Source: Rubrolithibacter danxiaensis
Lineage (GTDB): Bacteria > Bacteroidota > Bacteroidia > Sphingobacteriales > Sphingobacteriaceae
Length of the DNA: 64,000 bases
Assembly: GCF_047272945.1 (NCBI RefSeq)
Contig: NZ_JBKOPS010000002.1
Location: 248,001 to 312,000 of the forward strand
Direction: 5' to 3'
Each line of letters starts with the position of its first letter. Position 1 is the stretch's first letter. Both the position numbers and the translations under genes were made by a program. Shown piece by piece: positions 16,826 through 26,027 of this stretch. The notes under the pieces were generated by a model. That model made no database searches and was not told where the DNA came from. It saw only the letters and a program-made list of their open reading frames with translations.

Positions 16826-17188
16826 ATGAAAAAAATAATCATTCTGATGCTTGGACTTATAGTAAGTACATCATCATTTGCCACACCCGATTTAGGCAAA
16901 TCAAAAAAATCTGCAATTGAATCTAAATTGTTTGCTGAAGGACAAAGCAAAGTACGTCTGGTGGTTGAGAAACAGAATATGCGGGTATGGATTTCCCTTG
17001 AAGATTCAAAAGGTAATGTGATTTATAAGAACAATGTGTATTTGGAAAAGCCAATTATTCAATCGTTTGATGTTTCAGCTTTAGAGCCTGGAAAATATGA
17101 ATTTACAATAAGCGCTGGAAAGGAAAAAATATCAAAATCGTTTGTCTTACAATCAAAGCATGTTACCAATATAGAGATTGAGGATTGA
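16826..17188 (+). CDS. Small exported beta-sandwich-like protein, hypothetical
   Basis: 120 residues with a clear signal peptide (1-19, ending SSFA). The mature part is strand-rich, ending in LEPGKYEFTISAGKEKISKSF, which resembles the C-terminal beta-sandwich of secreted Bacteroidota proteins, though here it is the whole protein rather than a sorting tail. Function unknown. Confidence 0.65.
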   Translation: MKKIIILMLGLIVSTSSFATPDLGKSKKSAIESKLFAEGQSKVRLVVEKQNMRVWISLEDSKGNVIYKNNVYLEKPIIQSFDVSALEPGKYEFTISAGKEKISKSFVLQSKHVTNIEIED

Positions 17189-17236
17189 ATAATACAGTTT
17201 GGATAGAATTACTTAGATTTAGTTAAATTGATTAAT

Positions 17237-17274
17237 AAAACTATAAAAGCCGGCTTGCCGGCTTTTATAGTTTT
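17237..17274. terminator. Bidirectional intrinsic terminator
   Basis: A perfect 17-bp stem (AAAACTATAAAAGCCGG and its complement) around the 4-nt loop CTTG, with A- and T-runs at both feet. It serves the converging genes on both sides. Confidence 0.92.
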
Positions 17275-17279
17275 TAGTC

Positions 17280-20200
17280 TTATTTCTTTTTCAGAGATGA
17301 AAGATAGGCTAACAAGTCTGCTAATTCCTGTTTGCTCATCGTTTGATCAAGTCCGTCAGGCATCATCGATTCTTTCAGTTCTTTCATGGATTTTACATCG
17401 GCAGTTTTTAAATGCTGTTTTGCTCCACCCGGAAATTTCAGGTCAATGTCTGTTTCTGTTTTGCTGGCAATAATTCCGGTTTGAGCCGACCCGTCTTTCA
17501 TATTTATCTGCCATCCTTCGTACCCGAAACTGATTCCTGAAGACGGGTGGACAATTGCTTCCAGCAAACCTTCCTTCGGTAGTTTGGAGCCTATTTCAGT
17601 CAGCTTGGGACCAAAATCGTTTCCTTGCCCCGCTACCTGATGGCATACAGAGCACGCTTTTTTAAATACCGCCTGTCCGTTTGCTGCATTTGCTTTTAAT
17701 GCTGCCAGTTCTTTCATCGTCGGAGCTTTTCTATTTGCTGAAGCTTGTTTAGAATTCGGAAGATAACTTGCTGCTTCATCGCGTACAGATTTACGCCATG
17801 CACCCGAAACTCCTGCAACTACCGGAGGAATAAGCGAGGCAGGAACTTTTTTATTTTTTAAAAGTGTAAGAACTCTTTCTTCACCTGCCCAGCTTTTCCC
17901 GATCATCTCTGCAGAAAGATTTCGCAGCGAAACAGGATAAGAATTTGAAAGTGCGACATTTTGAAGAAGGTTAATAGATTCTTCGCTGCCTACTCCAGCC
18001 ATCGCTTTTAATAGATTGGTGCTTCTTTCAAGGTCTTTGCCTTTTATTATACTTTGTGCAAGATTCTCTCCTCCTAATTTTAATAATAAACCCGCTGCAT
18101 CACGGCCCACATTATCATCGTGCTTTGAAATTGCCAGCTCTAAAAGAGCGGGTTTCTCTGTTTTTATTTCATATTTTGAAACCAGTTCAATGTATTCCGG
18201 TGAACCCTGGATTGATTTAAGGGTAGCTTTCATAGCCTTTTGAGCCGCGGGTGAGCTTGCTACTGTTTTAGGATCAAGGTGTCTTAAGACCAGCTTATTA
18301 AATTCAACATTATTGCTGGCATTGTTTTCCAGCATAGCAAGCAGGTATTTTGATTTTGCAGGACCGGTATTGAAATCAAAAGCCCTGAAATACCGCAGCC
18401 GCGATTTTAAATCTGCCGTTTGATTACCTGCTAATTGTGCAAGATATGGAACCGCAAGTTCGGTCCGGGCTCTCCATACAATGTCTTTTTGTGCAGAGCT
18501 CTGAAAATCATTATTGTTCTTTTTAGCATAGGCAGCAAAGAATTTGTCCCACTGCTTGTCTGCTCCTATTCCCAGTGCTTCCAGGTACCAGCGGTCTTTG
18601 CCATCGTGCTTGTTTGCCAGGGTTGCCCACAGCTCTGCTGCTTCCGGTGAGTTGTTATGCCTTAATGCGATGGCACATTCTCTTCGTACCTGCGGATCTT
18701 TATCGTTTATCAGTTGCTGAACAATACCAATCACATTCGATTTCAGTTCTCTGGCAGCGCGTAAACCGGTTATCCGGAGATCCGGGTTAGCATCTTTTAC
18801 GGCTTGCTGAATGTATGCTGCAGCATTATTTCCCGGTATTTTAACCAGTGCCCAGAAAGCTCTTGCCCGCATTCGTGGGTTTGAAGAAGATTGCCACAGT
18901 TTTTCAAGCTCCGGAATGGCCTGTTTATTCATTTGCTGTAAAACGTTCCATGCATGATGGCGGACAGCAAGATTGGGATTTTGCAGTGCTTTTACCGCTT
19001 CTGCAGGTTTAGAATAATCATACTGAGGCATTTTGTATGCTGCGTCTGCCGGTGCTACCCGGTAGATCCGTCCCCGCTGTTGGTCGCCTGCCTGATGCCC
19101 TCCAACTCCCGGGTCGTACCAGTCGGCTACAATCAGCGAGCCGTCAGGAGCTACACATACGTCTGCAGGCCTGAACCATTGATCCTTTTCTCCTTTTAAT
19201 ATGTTTACAATTTTAGCCGAGTAACCTGCACCATTTTTTTCTACCGGATATGACCGCACTACATTGGGGCCTGCATCGGTATGTATCATCTGCCCCTGAA
19301 ATTCTTTCGGAAGTAAATTTCCTTCATAAATTACCATCCCGGTAGGCGATCCTGCTCCTGTCTGTAAAAGATTCGGAATTACGCCGGGATCGTTCAGATG
19401 CCAGTGCTGCAATGGAATAGAATCTTCCATATTCGTACGGTTAGCTTGCCATCCTGCACCCGTCATTTCATCGGTATAGCCGTAATTTCCGTACTCCATT
19501 ACGTAGTTAATCCTAACCCCCCTGTTCCCATCATCATCGTTATCGCTCTGCCACATTGTTCCGTAGCTGTCTACAGCAACTTCATAATTATTACGGAAAT
19601 TTTGTCCCAGGCACTCTACATTTGTTCCGTCCGGATCGCAACGAAAAACCATTCCCTGCCTGTACTTTTTCTGATCAATGGGATCTCCATCCTGATCTAG
19701 AACAACCTTATTATTTTTATCTCTTAGCGTTTCTCCGGCGTTACCGAAATTAAAATATAATTTTCCGTCAGGACCGAAAGTAAACGTGTGCATGCCATGA
19801 TCGTGCTGCTCTCCTTTAATACCCTGGAAGATTATTTCTTTACGGTCAGCTTTATCATCGCCGTTATCATCATAAAAAGCCCATACATACGGACTTTGTG
19901 ATATCAAAACCCGTTTTCCTAAAACAGCCACACCCAAAGGAGCGTTTATTTCCGGACCCTGATAAAATACCTTGCTTGTTTCGGCCTTCCCATCGCCATT
20001 GGCATCTTCTAGAATTATTATGCGATCTCCCTTTGGGTTTGTTGGATTACCATTGATTTCCGGCCTGTAGTTGTAGGCTTCGGTTACCCAAACACGTCCT
20101 TTTTCGTCCACATCGATATTCGTGGGATTTTTAAGCATGGGTTCAGTCGCAAAAGTACGTACTTCAAGTCCTTCAGCTACTTCCAGCCCTTTCAATGCAT

Positions 20201-20357
20201 TCTCAGGTAATCGTTGTGTTGAATCCAATTTTGTGCTGTCTGCACCTGTAGTTTCCTGTTTACCTGAATTGCAGGAGTAATTAACGGATGATGAGATGAG
20301 GAGGGCGGCCAGACCAGGAAGCAGGTGCGCCTTTAAGTAACTATAATTTCTTTGCAT
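17280..20357 (-). CDS. Heme-binding dehydrogenase-like lipoprotein (PVC-type, propeller + HEAT + cytochrome c)
   Basis: 1025 residues. A signal with a lipobox-like NYSC (Cys29) suggests outer or inner membrane anchoring. A soluble-glucose/sorbosone-dehydrogenase-like beta-propeller fills about 55-440 (repeated GDRIIILEDANGDGK, VAVDSYGTMWQSDNDDDG). HEAT-like helical repeats fill about 450-850. A C-terminal cytochrome c domain carries one heme motif, CSVCH, at Cys902/Cys905/His906. This architecture is best known from Planctomycetes and Verrucomicrobia and is thought to oxidise sugars or alcohols outside the cytoplasm. Transcribed alone and flanked by terminators. Confidence 0.87.
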   Translation of the reverse strand: MQRNYSYLKAHLLPGLAALLISSSVNYSCNSGKQETTGADSTKLDSTQRLPENALKGLEVAEGLEVRTFATEPMLKNPTNIDVDEKGRVWVTEAYNYRPEINGNPTNPKGDRIIILEDANGDGKAETSKVFYQGPEINAPLGVAVLGKRVLISQSPYVWAFYDDNGDDKADRKEIIFQGIKGEQHDHGMHTFTFGPDGKLYFNFGNAGETLRDKNNKVVLDQDGDPIDQKKYRQGMVFRCDPDGTNVECLGQNFRNNYEVAVDSYGTMWQSDNDDDGNRGVRINYVMEYGNYGYTDEMTGAGWQANRTNMEDSIPLQHWHLNDPGVIPNLLQTGAGSPTGMVIYEGNLLPKEFQGQMIHTDAGPNVVRSYPVEKNGAGYSAKIVNILKGEKDQWFRPADVCVAPDGSLIVADWYDPGVGGHQAGDQQRGRIYRVAPADAAYKMPQYDYSKPAEAVKALQNPNLAVRHHAWNVLQQMNKQAIPELEKLWQSSSNPRMRARAFWALVKIPGNNAAAYIQQAVKDANPDLRITGLRAARELKSNVIGIVQQLINDKDPQVRRECAIALRHNNSPEAAELWATLANKHDGKDRWYLEALGIGADKQWDKFFAAYAKKNNNDFQSSAQKDIVWRARTELAVPYLAQLAGNQTADLKSRLRYFRAFDFNTGPAKSKYLLAMLENNASNNVEFNKLVLRHLDPKTVASSPAAQKAMKATLKSIQGSPEYIELVSKYEIKTEKPALLELAISKHDDNVGRDAAGLLLKLGGENLAQSIIKGKDLERSTNLLKAMAGVGSEESINLLQNVALSNSYPVSLRNLSAEMIGKSWAGEERVLTLLKNKKVPASLIPPVVAGVSGAWRKSVRDEAASYLPNSKQASANRKAPTMKELAALKANAANGQAVFKKACSVCHQVAGQGNDFGPKLTEIGSKLPKEGLLEAIVHPSSGISFGYEGWQINMKDGSAQTGIIASKTETDIDLKFPGGAKQHLKTADVKSMKELKESMMPDGLDQTMSKQELADLLAYLSSLKKK

Positions 20358-20491
20358 ACGGTTATTGGTTAGTAAATTAAAGTACTGGTGATTTATAATG
20401 GAGGGTAATAATAAAGATATTTAGATTCTTATCAAAAGAATAATTGTATAAAATACGTTATTAAAATTTATAAGATTGGAGGGTAAAAAAT
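20358..20491. other. Intergenic region, no gene seen
   Basis: AT-rich spacer upstream of the heme lipoprotein gene. It should hold its promoter, but I cannot pick out convincing elements. Together with the neighbouring terminator and 20522-20749 it makes a gene-free stretch of about 390 bp. Confidence 0.6.
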
Positions 20492-20521
20492 AAGGCCTGT
20501 TGTTCCGCAACAACAGGCCTT
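20492..20521 (-). terminator. Intrinsic terminator of the SelW-like gene
   Basis: Perfect 13-bp stem AAGGCCTGTTGTT around a 4-nt loop. On the minus strand the stem is followed by TTATTTTTTA, so it acts on transcripts arriving from 20750-21341. Confidence 0.8.
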
Positions 20522-20749
20522 GATGATTAAAACAAATTTCCGCATTTGGTTTATTGCAATAGCAGTGCCAGAATCAGTTTTCTATTTAAATATGCATTCC
20601 ATTATTTATAGAAAGCGTTTTTTAATGAAATATTTATATTTAATTGGGGAAGATAGGGGAGATGGGGATTTCAATCGTAGAAAAAACTCCACAGCGGGTG
20701 TATAAAAAAGAAAGCGTTTGTATTTAAATTAAGGCATTTAGTAATGATT

Positions 20750-21028
20750 TTACTTCTTATCTGAATGGCCCAGGGTTTTCTCCGGATTCACGCGGTCTCT
20801 CACTAATTGTTTAAGCTCTTTGATCTCCGGAAAACGATTTTCCTTTCTCCGGTCAAAAATCAGCTCTCCTTTTAGTGTTATGGTGTAAGTGCCGCTTGTG
20901 TCGCTCGGTTTTAGCAGGACTCCTTCAATATCGTCTGTAAAGGTTGTGAGAAGCTCCTGCGCCATATACGCCGCTCGTAACATCCAGCCGCATTTAGGGC
21001 AATATTCAATGGTAATAACAGCTTTCAT
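20750..21028 (-). CDS. SelT/SelW/SelH (Rdx) family protein
   Basis: 92 residues with a thioredoxin-like fold. The redox motif is CPKC at Cys10/Cys13 in the typical YCPKCGW context at the end of the first strand; here both positions are cysteine, not selenocysteine. A conserved GTYTITLKGELIFDR strand pair follows. Family members are thought to act in thiol redox control; the partner is unknown. Confidence 0.88.
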   Translation of the reverse strand: MKAVITIEYCPKCGWMLRAAYMAQELLTTFTDDIEGVLLKPSDTSGTYTITLKGELIFDRRKENRFPEIKELKQLVRDRVNPEKTLGHSDKK

Positions 21029-21080
21029 TTTATCAAATATAGAAAATTAAGGCTTTTAAAACGAGCTGCAGCGGTGTGTT

Positions 21081-21341
21081 TCAGATATTGATTGAGGGTG
21101 ATTTTTTTCTGTCTAATTTATCATTTATAAACTGACAAATAACTTCCATTGCTTCGGAAGATAGTGCCGTATTATAGGTAAGGTGGAATTTGCCTGTTTT
21201 CAGGCTTTTAACTATATAATCCAGATGTTTCCCGTTTTGGTGGATATCAAATACCAGATAGCCCTGCCAGTCAACGCCTTTTGCCAGAAATACTGTAAAG
21301 CACCTTCTATCGGTAGTAGCTTTAGAATGAAAATTAAACAT
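21081..21341 (-). CDS. Hypothetical small protein
   Basis: 86 residues, no signal or membrane segment. Alternating hydrophobic strands in the middle (GYLVFDIHQNGKHLDYIV) suggest a small alpha/beta fold. Ends 52 bp before the SelW-like gene on the same strand. I do not recognise it. Confidence 0.5.
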   Translation of the reverse strand: MFNFHSKATTDRRCFTVFLAKGVDWQGYLVFDIHQNGKHLDYIVKSLKTGKFHLTYNTALSSEAMEVICQFINDKLDRKKSPSINI

Positions 21342-21760
21342 AGGTTAAAAGATGTGTGCAATTAACAGCTTTAATTAGCTATTGTTTTAACTTTTATTCC
21401 CCAGCTTAATCTGCATCTCTTAGATAAATAGAGTTTATATTTGGTTTTTCTATATTATACATATAGTGTTATATCTGCTTTTATTATGGAAAAGATTTAA
21501 GATTTAGGCCTTCAATACATAGTAAAATCTTTTGAGGGAGAACTCATTACGCTTTTTAAAAGATATCACACTGACATGGTACGGTATAACTCACAGTATG
21601 AAAAGAGACCTGACGGCGAGAATGCAGGCTGAAGTTCGGAAACAAGGTCTTATACACGAACCCGCTGGATAGTTTCTTTAAAGATGCAACAGGCAAATCG
21701 TATTAATAACAACCTTTTGCAGGTAAAAAACAGTTTTGACACTTGCTTGTTGTGCTTGGT
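21342..21760. other. Gene-poor spacer
   Basis: AT-rich, with only very short open frames, for example one of about 24 codons from 21598. Nothing I can identify as a gene, RNA or repeat. Confidence 0.5.
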
Positions 21761-21931
21761 ATGGAACAAAATATTTATACAACCTATATTTTTAAAGACA
21801 GAAATAACAGCCAGCTCATACAACAACTAACAGTTCGTAATACTGTTGACCACAACGACCGGATAAAGAAAATGATCCAGGAACTGAAAGAGAAGTATTG
21901 TTTATCAGAGAATGATATCCTTATAGAATAA
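21761..21931 (+). CDS. Hypothetical small protein
   Basis: 56 residues, hydrophilic, helical at the C-terminus (DRIKKMIQELKEKY). I use the ATG at 21761; an in-frame TTG lies six codons earlier. It is short and has no recognisable family, but composition resembles real coding sequence. Confidence 0.4.
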   Translation: MEQNIYTTYIFKDRNNSQLIQQLTVRNTVDHNDRIKKMIQELKEKYCLSENDILIE

Positions 21932-22146
21932 AGGATAATAAGTATTTCAATTTTCCTATGTTCATTTTGTTCCTCCTCCGCATCTGTAAATCTTTATATC
22001 TCTCATAATATCAGTAAGCAGATTTGTTTAATAGTGTTAATTAAATGTAAATTAGCATTGGTATTTTTACTTAAGCCTTGTATATTGCCCCACTGTAAAA
22101 ATCCGTTTACAAATAGTAAATAACCTCTGTGTAATTAAAAAGAGGC

Positions 22147-22176
22147 TTTGTTTAAAGCAAGGAATAACTAATTTTA
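22147..22176 (+). promoter_or_regulatory. Candidate promoter of the sugar-oxidation operon
   Basis: TTTG at 22147-22150 and TAATTTTA at 22169-22176, 18 bp apart; the second box differs from TAnnTTTG only in its last base. The first gene starts 36 bp later. The 280 bp before it (21932-22212) carry no gene. Confidence 0.45.
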
Positions 22177-22212
22177 GCGTACCGATTAACCTAAATAGTA
22201 TAAAGATTTAAT

Positions 22213-23892
22213 ATGGCTAATAATGTTTACGATGCAATCGTCATTGGTTCAGGGATATCTGGAGGATGGGCTGCAAAAGAATTGACCGAAAAGGGACTAA
22301 AAACCCTTATGCTTGAAAGAGGCAGAAACATTGAACACGTAAAGGATTATGTAAATGCGAATAAAGGCCCCTGGGAGTTCCCTCACCGTGGCGGAAGAAC
22401 GCAACAGATGATAAAAGATTATCCTGTTTTAAAGCGGGATTATCCCTTGAACGAAACAAACCTCGATTATTGGGCAAGTGATAAAGATAGTCCATATACA
22501 GAAATAAAACGATTTGACTGGTTTCGTGGCTACCATGTAGGAGGCCGTTCGTTGATGTGGGGACGTCAGAGTTACCGCTGGAGTGATTTTGATTTTGAAG
22601 CCAATGCCAAGGATGGCATAGCGGTAGACTGGCCCATTCGGTATAAAGATATTGCTCCCTGGTACAGTTATGCAGAACGTTTTGCCGGCATTAGCGGATC
22701 GAAAGACAATATACCTTATCTACCCGATGGAGAGTTTATGCCTCCTATGGAAATGAATTGCGTGGAGAAGGATGTAGCGGCAAGGCTTAAGCAGCATTAT
22801 AAAGGAAACCGTCACGTGATAATTGGCCGTACAGCAAATATAACAGAACCTTTACCAGGAAGAACTAATTGTCAGTATCGTAATAAATGCTGGCTGGGAT
22901 GTCCTTTTGGAGCCTATTTCAGTACACAGTCTTCTACTTTGCCGGCTGCAATGAAAACAGGTAACCTTACACTCCGCCCCTGGTCTATTGTTACTAAAAT
23001 ATTGTACGATAAAGACACTAAGAAAGCAACAGGAGTGGAAGTGCTGGATGCTCAAACAAATCAGACTTATGAGTATAAGGCTAAAATTATTTTTGTAAAC
23101 GCGTCAACCATTAATACCGCGTGGATATTGATGAATTCTGCTACCGATATCTGGCCTGAAGGTTTGGGAAGCAGCAGCGGAGAGCTTGGCCACAACCTGA
23201 TGGATCATCACTTAGGTGTTGGTGCTTCCGGTTTGGTAGAAGGGTATGAGGACAAATATTATTACGGACGGAGAGCCAATGGTATTTATATACCGCGTTA
23301 TCGTAATTACAACGGGGAGAAAAGAGATTACTTGCGTGGATTTGGATACCAGGGTGGAGCAAGCAGGGAAGGCTGGTCGAGAGATATAGCTGAAATGAGT
23401 ATAGGTGGCGATTTTAAAGATGCGTTGTCAGAACCAGGTCCATGGAGAATGGGTATAGGAGGCTTTGGCGAAATACTTCCGTATCATGAAAATAAAGTAA
23501 CTATCGATAAAAATAAGAAGGATAAGTGGGGATTAAATGTAGTAGCGATCGATGCAGAGTGGAAAGATAACGAGCGTAAAATGCGGCTTGATATGAAAAA
23601 TGATGCTATTGAAATGCTGGAAGCTGCAGGAGTAAAAGACGTACAGGGTTACGAAGGTGATGGTACAATGGGAAGAGGTATTCATGAAATGGGATTAGCT
23701 CGTATGGGAAGAGATCCTAAAACCTCTGTGCTAAACGGAAACAACCAGGTATGGGACGCTTTAAACGTGTATGTAACAGACGGAGCTTGTATGACCTCTG
23801 CGGCTAATCAGAATCCTTCTCTTACTTATATGGCCTTAACTGCCCGGGCGGTAGATCATGCAGTTAAAGAGCTTAAAAAAATGAATATCTAA
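22213..23892 (+). CDS. GMC-family oxidoreductase (probable glycoside 3-dehydrogenase large subunit)
   Basis: 559-residue FAD enzyme. The dinucleotide-binding motif GSGISGG (12-18) is at the very N-terminus, so there is no signal peptide of its own. The C-terminal GMC domain shows GIHEMGLARMG and SAANQNPSLTYMAL, which carries the His/Asn active-site region. Large subunits of this type pair with a small Tat-carried subunit and a cytochrome c to oxidise sugars at C3 in the periplasm. Both partners are encoded downstream in this operon. Gluconate- or cellobiose-type activity is the alternative. Confidence 0.88.
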   Translation: MANNVYDAIVIGSGISGGWAAKELTEKGLKTLMLERGRNIEHVKDYVNANKGPWEFPHRGGRTQQMIKDYPVLKRDYPLNETNLDYWASDKDSPYTEIKRFDWFRGYHVGGRSLMWGRQSYRWSDFDFEANAKDGIAVDWPIRYKDIAPWYSYAERFAGISGSKDNIPYLPDGEFMPPMEMNCVEKDVAARLKQHYKGNRHVIIGRTANITEPLPGRTNCQYRNKCWLGCPFGAYFSTQSSTLPAAMKTGNLTLRPWSIVTKILYDKDTKKATGVEVLDAQTNQTYEYKAKIIFVNASTINTAWILMNSATDIWPEGLGSSSGELGHNLMDHHLGVGASGLVEGYEDKYYYGRRANGIYIPRYRNYNGEKRDYLRGFGYQGGASREGWSRDIAEMSIGGDFKDALSEPGPWRMGIGGFGEILPYHENKVTIDKNKKDKWGLNVVAIDAEWKDNERKMRLDMKNDAIEMLEAAGVKDVQGYEGDGTMGRGIHEMGLARMGRDPKTSVLNGNNQVWDALNVYVTDGACMTSAANQNPSLTYMALTARAVDHAVKELKKMNI

Positions 23893-23919
23893 TCTATTGA
23901 TAAACTTAAATTAAAAAAG

Positions 23920-25386
23920 ATGTCAGATCAGCAAAAATCGAAAACAACGCTCCAAACCTCACGCAGAGATTTTATAAAATCAGCTGCCGTTGCTGCAGCC
24001 GGTTTTATGATCGTTCCGCGGCACGTGCTCGGAGGCAAGGGCTTTATTGCCCCAAGCGACCGTTTAATTGTAGCCGGAGTGGGCGTAGGTGGGAAAGGTG
24101 AAAGTGATATCGCTAATTTCTATAAAAGCGGAAAAGCGGATATTGCCTTCCTTTGCGATGTTGACGACCGGAGGGCCGCTAGTTCAATAAAAAGATTTCC
24201 TAAAGCCAAATATTATAAAGACTGGCGGGAAATGTTTGATAAAGAATCCAAGCACTTCGATGCAGTATCTGTTTCAACACCAGATCATAATCATGCAATC
24301 GTTGCATTAGCTGCTATGGAGCGGGGCAAACACGTTTATGTTCAAAAGCCGCTTACTCATGATATCTATGAAGCAAGAGTGCTGACAAACGCTGCAAAAA
24401 AACATAAAGTAGTAACGCAGATGGGAAATCAGGGAGCTTCGAATGAAGGTACCCGCCTGATGACCGAATGGTTTGATGCCGGCCTTATCGGCGATGTGCA
24501 TACTGTGTATTGCTGGACAGACCGTCCCGTTTGGCCTCAGGGAATTCCATGGCCGGCTCAATCATCCGAAATACCTAAAGAGTTAAATTGGGACCTTTGG
24601 CTGGGAACAGCTCCTTACAAAGAATATGTAGATAAACTTGTACCATTTAACTGGCGGGGCTGGTGGGATTACGGAACCGGTGCCTTGGGCGATATGGGTT
24701 GCCATCTTGTTGAAGTACCTTTTAGGGTATTGGGCCTAACTTCTCCTAAAGATGTTCAGGCAAGCGTGGGCAGTGTTTATGTAGATGAGTTTAAGAGAGG
24801 ATATTTTCCTGAAAGCTGTCCGCCGTCAAGCCATGCAATTCTTACTTTTCCTAAAACAGCCAAAACAAAGGGCGATATCACGCTGCATTGGATGGATGGA
24901 GGTATTCAGCCAGAAAGGCCGGAAGAACTCGGCGCTAATGAAACTTTTGGTGACGGGGGAAATGGCGTTTTAATAATCGGAACAAAAGGTAAAATGATGT
25001 GTGGAACTTATAGCGAGAATCCACAGTTGTTACCAACTTCAAAAACCAAAGAAACCAAAGTTAAGCAGGAGTTTGAACGCGTTCCGGGAGGCGCAGACGG
25101 ACACTACGCACAATGGGTAGAAGCAGCAATAGCCGGTTACGGTAAAAAAGAGGTGAGTTCGCCTTTTGAAGTTGCCGGTCCGCTTACAGAAACCTTGCTT
25201 ATGGCTAATTTAGCTATTCGCGGATATGACATCCGTGTGCCAAGATCATCAGGAAACGGCTTTAATTATCCTGGCCGTTACGTAAAACTTTTATGGGATA
25301 ACGAAAATATGAAAGTGACCAACCTCGATGCGGTAAATCAGTTTGTAAAACGTGAATATCGCAAAGGCTGGAAACTGGGAGCGTAA
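23920..25386 (+). CDS. Tat-exported Gfo/Idh/MocA-family oxidoreductase
   Basis: 488 residues. Twin-arginine signal SRRDFIKSAAVAAAG begins at residue 14. The Rossmann fold (VAGVGVGGKGESD) and a QKP motif in YVQKPLTHD follow, then the C-terminal domain with a conserved WRGWWDYGTGALGDMGCH segment. It lies 27 bp after the GMC gene in the same operon. Probably a periplasmic NAD(P)-bound enzyme acting on the glycoside or its 3-keto form. Confidence 0.9.
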   Translation: MSDQQKSKTTLQTSRRDFIKSAAVAAAGFMIVPRHVLGGKGFIAPSDRLIVAGVGVGGKGESDIANFYKSGKADIAFLCDVDDRRAASSIKRFPKAKYYKDWREMFDKESKHFDAVSVSTPDHNHAIVALAAMERGKHVYVQKPLTHDIYEARVLTNAAKKHKVVTQMGNQGASNEGTRLMTEWFDAGLIGDVHTVYCWTDRPVWPQGIPWPAQSSEIPKELNWDLWLGTAPYKEYVDKLVPFNWRGWWDYGTGALGDMGCHLVEVPFRVLGLTSPKDVQASVGSVYVDEFKRGYFPESCPPSSHAILTFPKTAKTKGDITLHWMDGGIQPERPEELGANETFGDGGNGVLIIGTKGKMMCGTYSENPQLLPTSKTKETKVKQEFERVPGGADGHYAQWVEAAIAGYGKKEVSSPFEVAGPLTETLLMANLAIRGYDIRVPRSSGNGFNYPGRYVKLLWDNENMKVTNLDAVNQFVKREYRKGWKLGA

Positions 25387-25422
25387 TTAAAGAAATAACA
25401 ATCAATAAAATAAAATAATAAA

Positions 25423-25995
25423 ATGAATCGAAGAGAAGCGGTATCAACAGTAGCGTGGTTACTTGGAGGAACAGTTTTGGGCGCCGAACTATTCGTGGAA
25501 CTCGCCTGTAACACGAAGAAATCAGCCGACGTGAGCCAGCTGTTTGAAGCAGACCACGTATCTTTCTTAAATGAGGTTGCTGAAACTATTCTTCCCGAAA
25601 CATCCACTCCGGGTGCTAAAGCAGCCAAGGTAGGAGAGTTTATGGGTGTAATGGTTCGCGATTGCTATACTCCTGAAGATCAGAAAGTCTTTATGGAAGG
25701 TGTTTCTAAACTGGATGAAGGAAGCCAGAAGAAGTACAGCAAGAAATTTATGGAATTGGATCCGAAACAACGTACAGCTTATCTTACAGACCTGGATAAT
25801 GAGCAGAAGCAATATATGAAAGATAAAAAGGAAGAGGATCCTAACCATTATTTCCGGATGATGAAAGAATTAACGCTGCTGGGCTATTTTACTTCTGAAG
25901 TAGGAGCAACCAAAGCCTTGCGTTATGTACCTGTTCCGGGAAAATACGACGGCTGTATTCCCTATAAAAAGGGTGACAGAGCCTGGGCACTTTAA
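25423..25995 (+). CDS. Gluconate 2-dehydrogenase subunit 3-like protein (Tat carrier subunit)
   Basis: 190 residues. The start MNRREAVSTVAWLLGGTVLG has two arginines and a hydrophobic stretch, a weak but plausible Tat signal; Cys29 near its end could also make it a lipoprotein. The body matches the small subunit of membrane-bound gluconate 2-dehydrogenases (VAETILPETSTPGAKAA, LTLLGYFTSEVGATKAL). In related three-subunit dehydrogenases this partner escorts the signal-less GMC subunit across the membrane. Operon position supports that role. Confidence 0.87.
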   Translation: MNRREAVSTVAWLLGGTVLGAELFVELACNTKKSADVSQLFEADHVSFLNEVAETILPETSTPGAKAAKVGEFMGVMVRDCYTPEDQKVFMEGVSKLDEGSQKKYSKKFMELDPKQRTAYLTDLDNEQKQYMKDKKEEDPNHYFRMMKELTLLGYFTSEVGATKALRYVPVPGKYDGCIPYKKGDRAWAL

Positions 25996-26027
25996 TATTT
26001 TATCAATCTTTAACCTATATTATTTCA

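Noticed and set aside
20520..20705. Small open frame upstream of the heme lipoprotein gene
   Set aside because: It begins inside a terminator stem, has no recognisable protein features, and reads on the opposite strand to both neighbours.
21598..21672. 24-codon frame (starting MKRDLT) in the gene-poor spacer
   Set aside because: Too short, no homology I recognise and no promoter; left as spacer.
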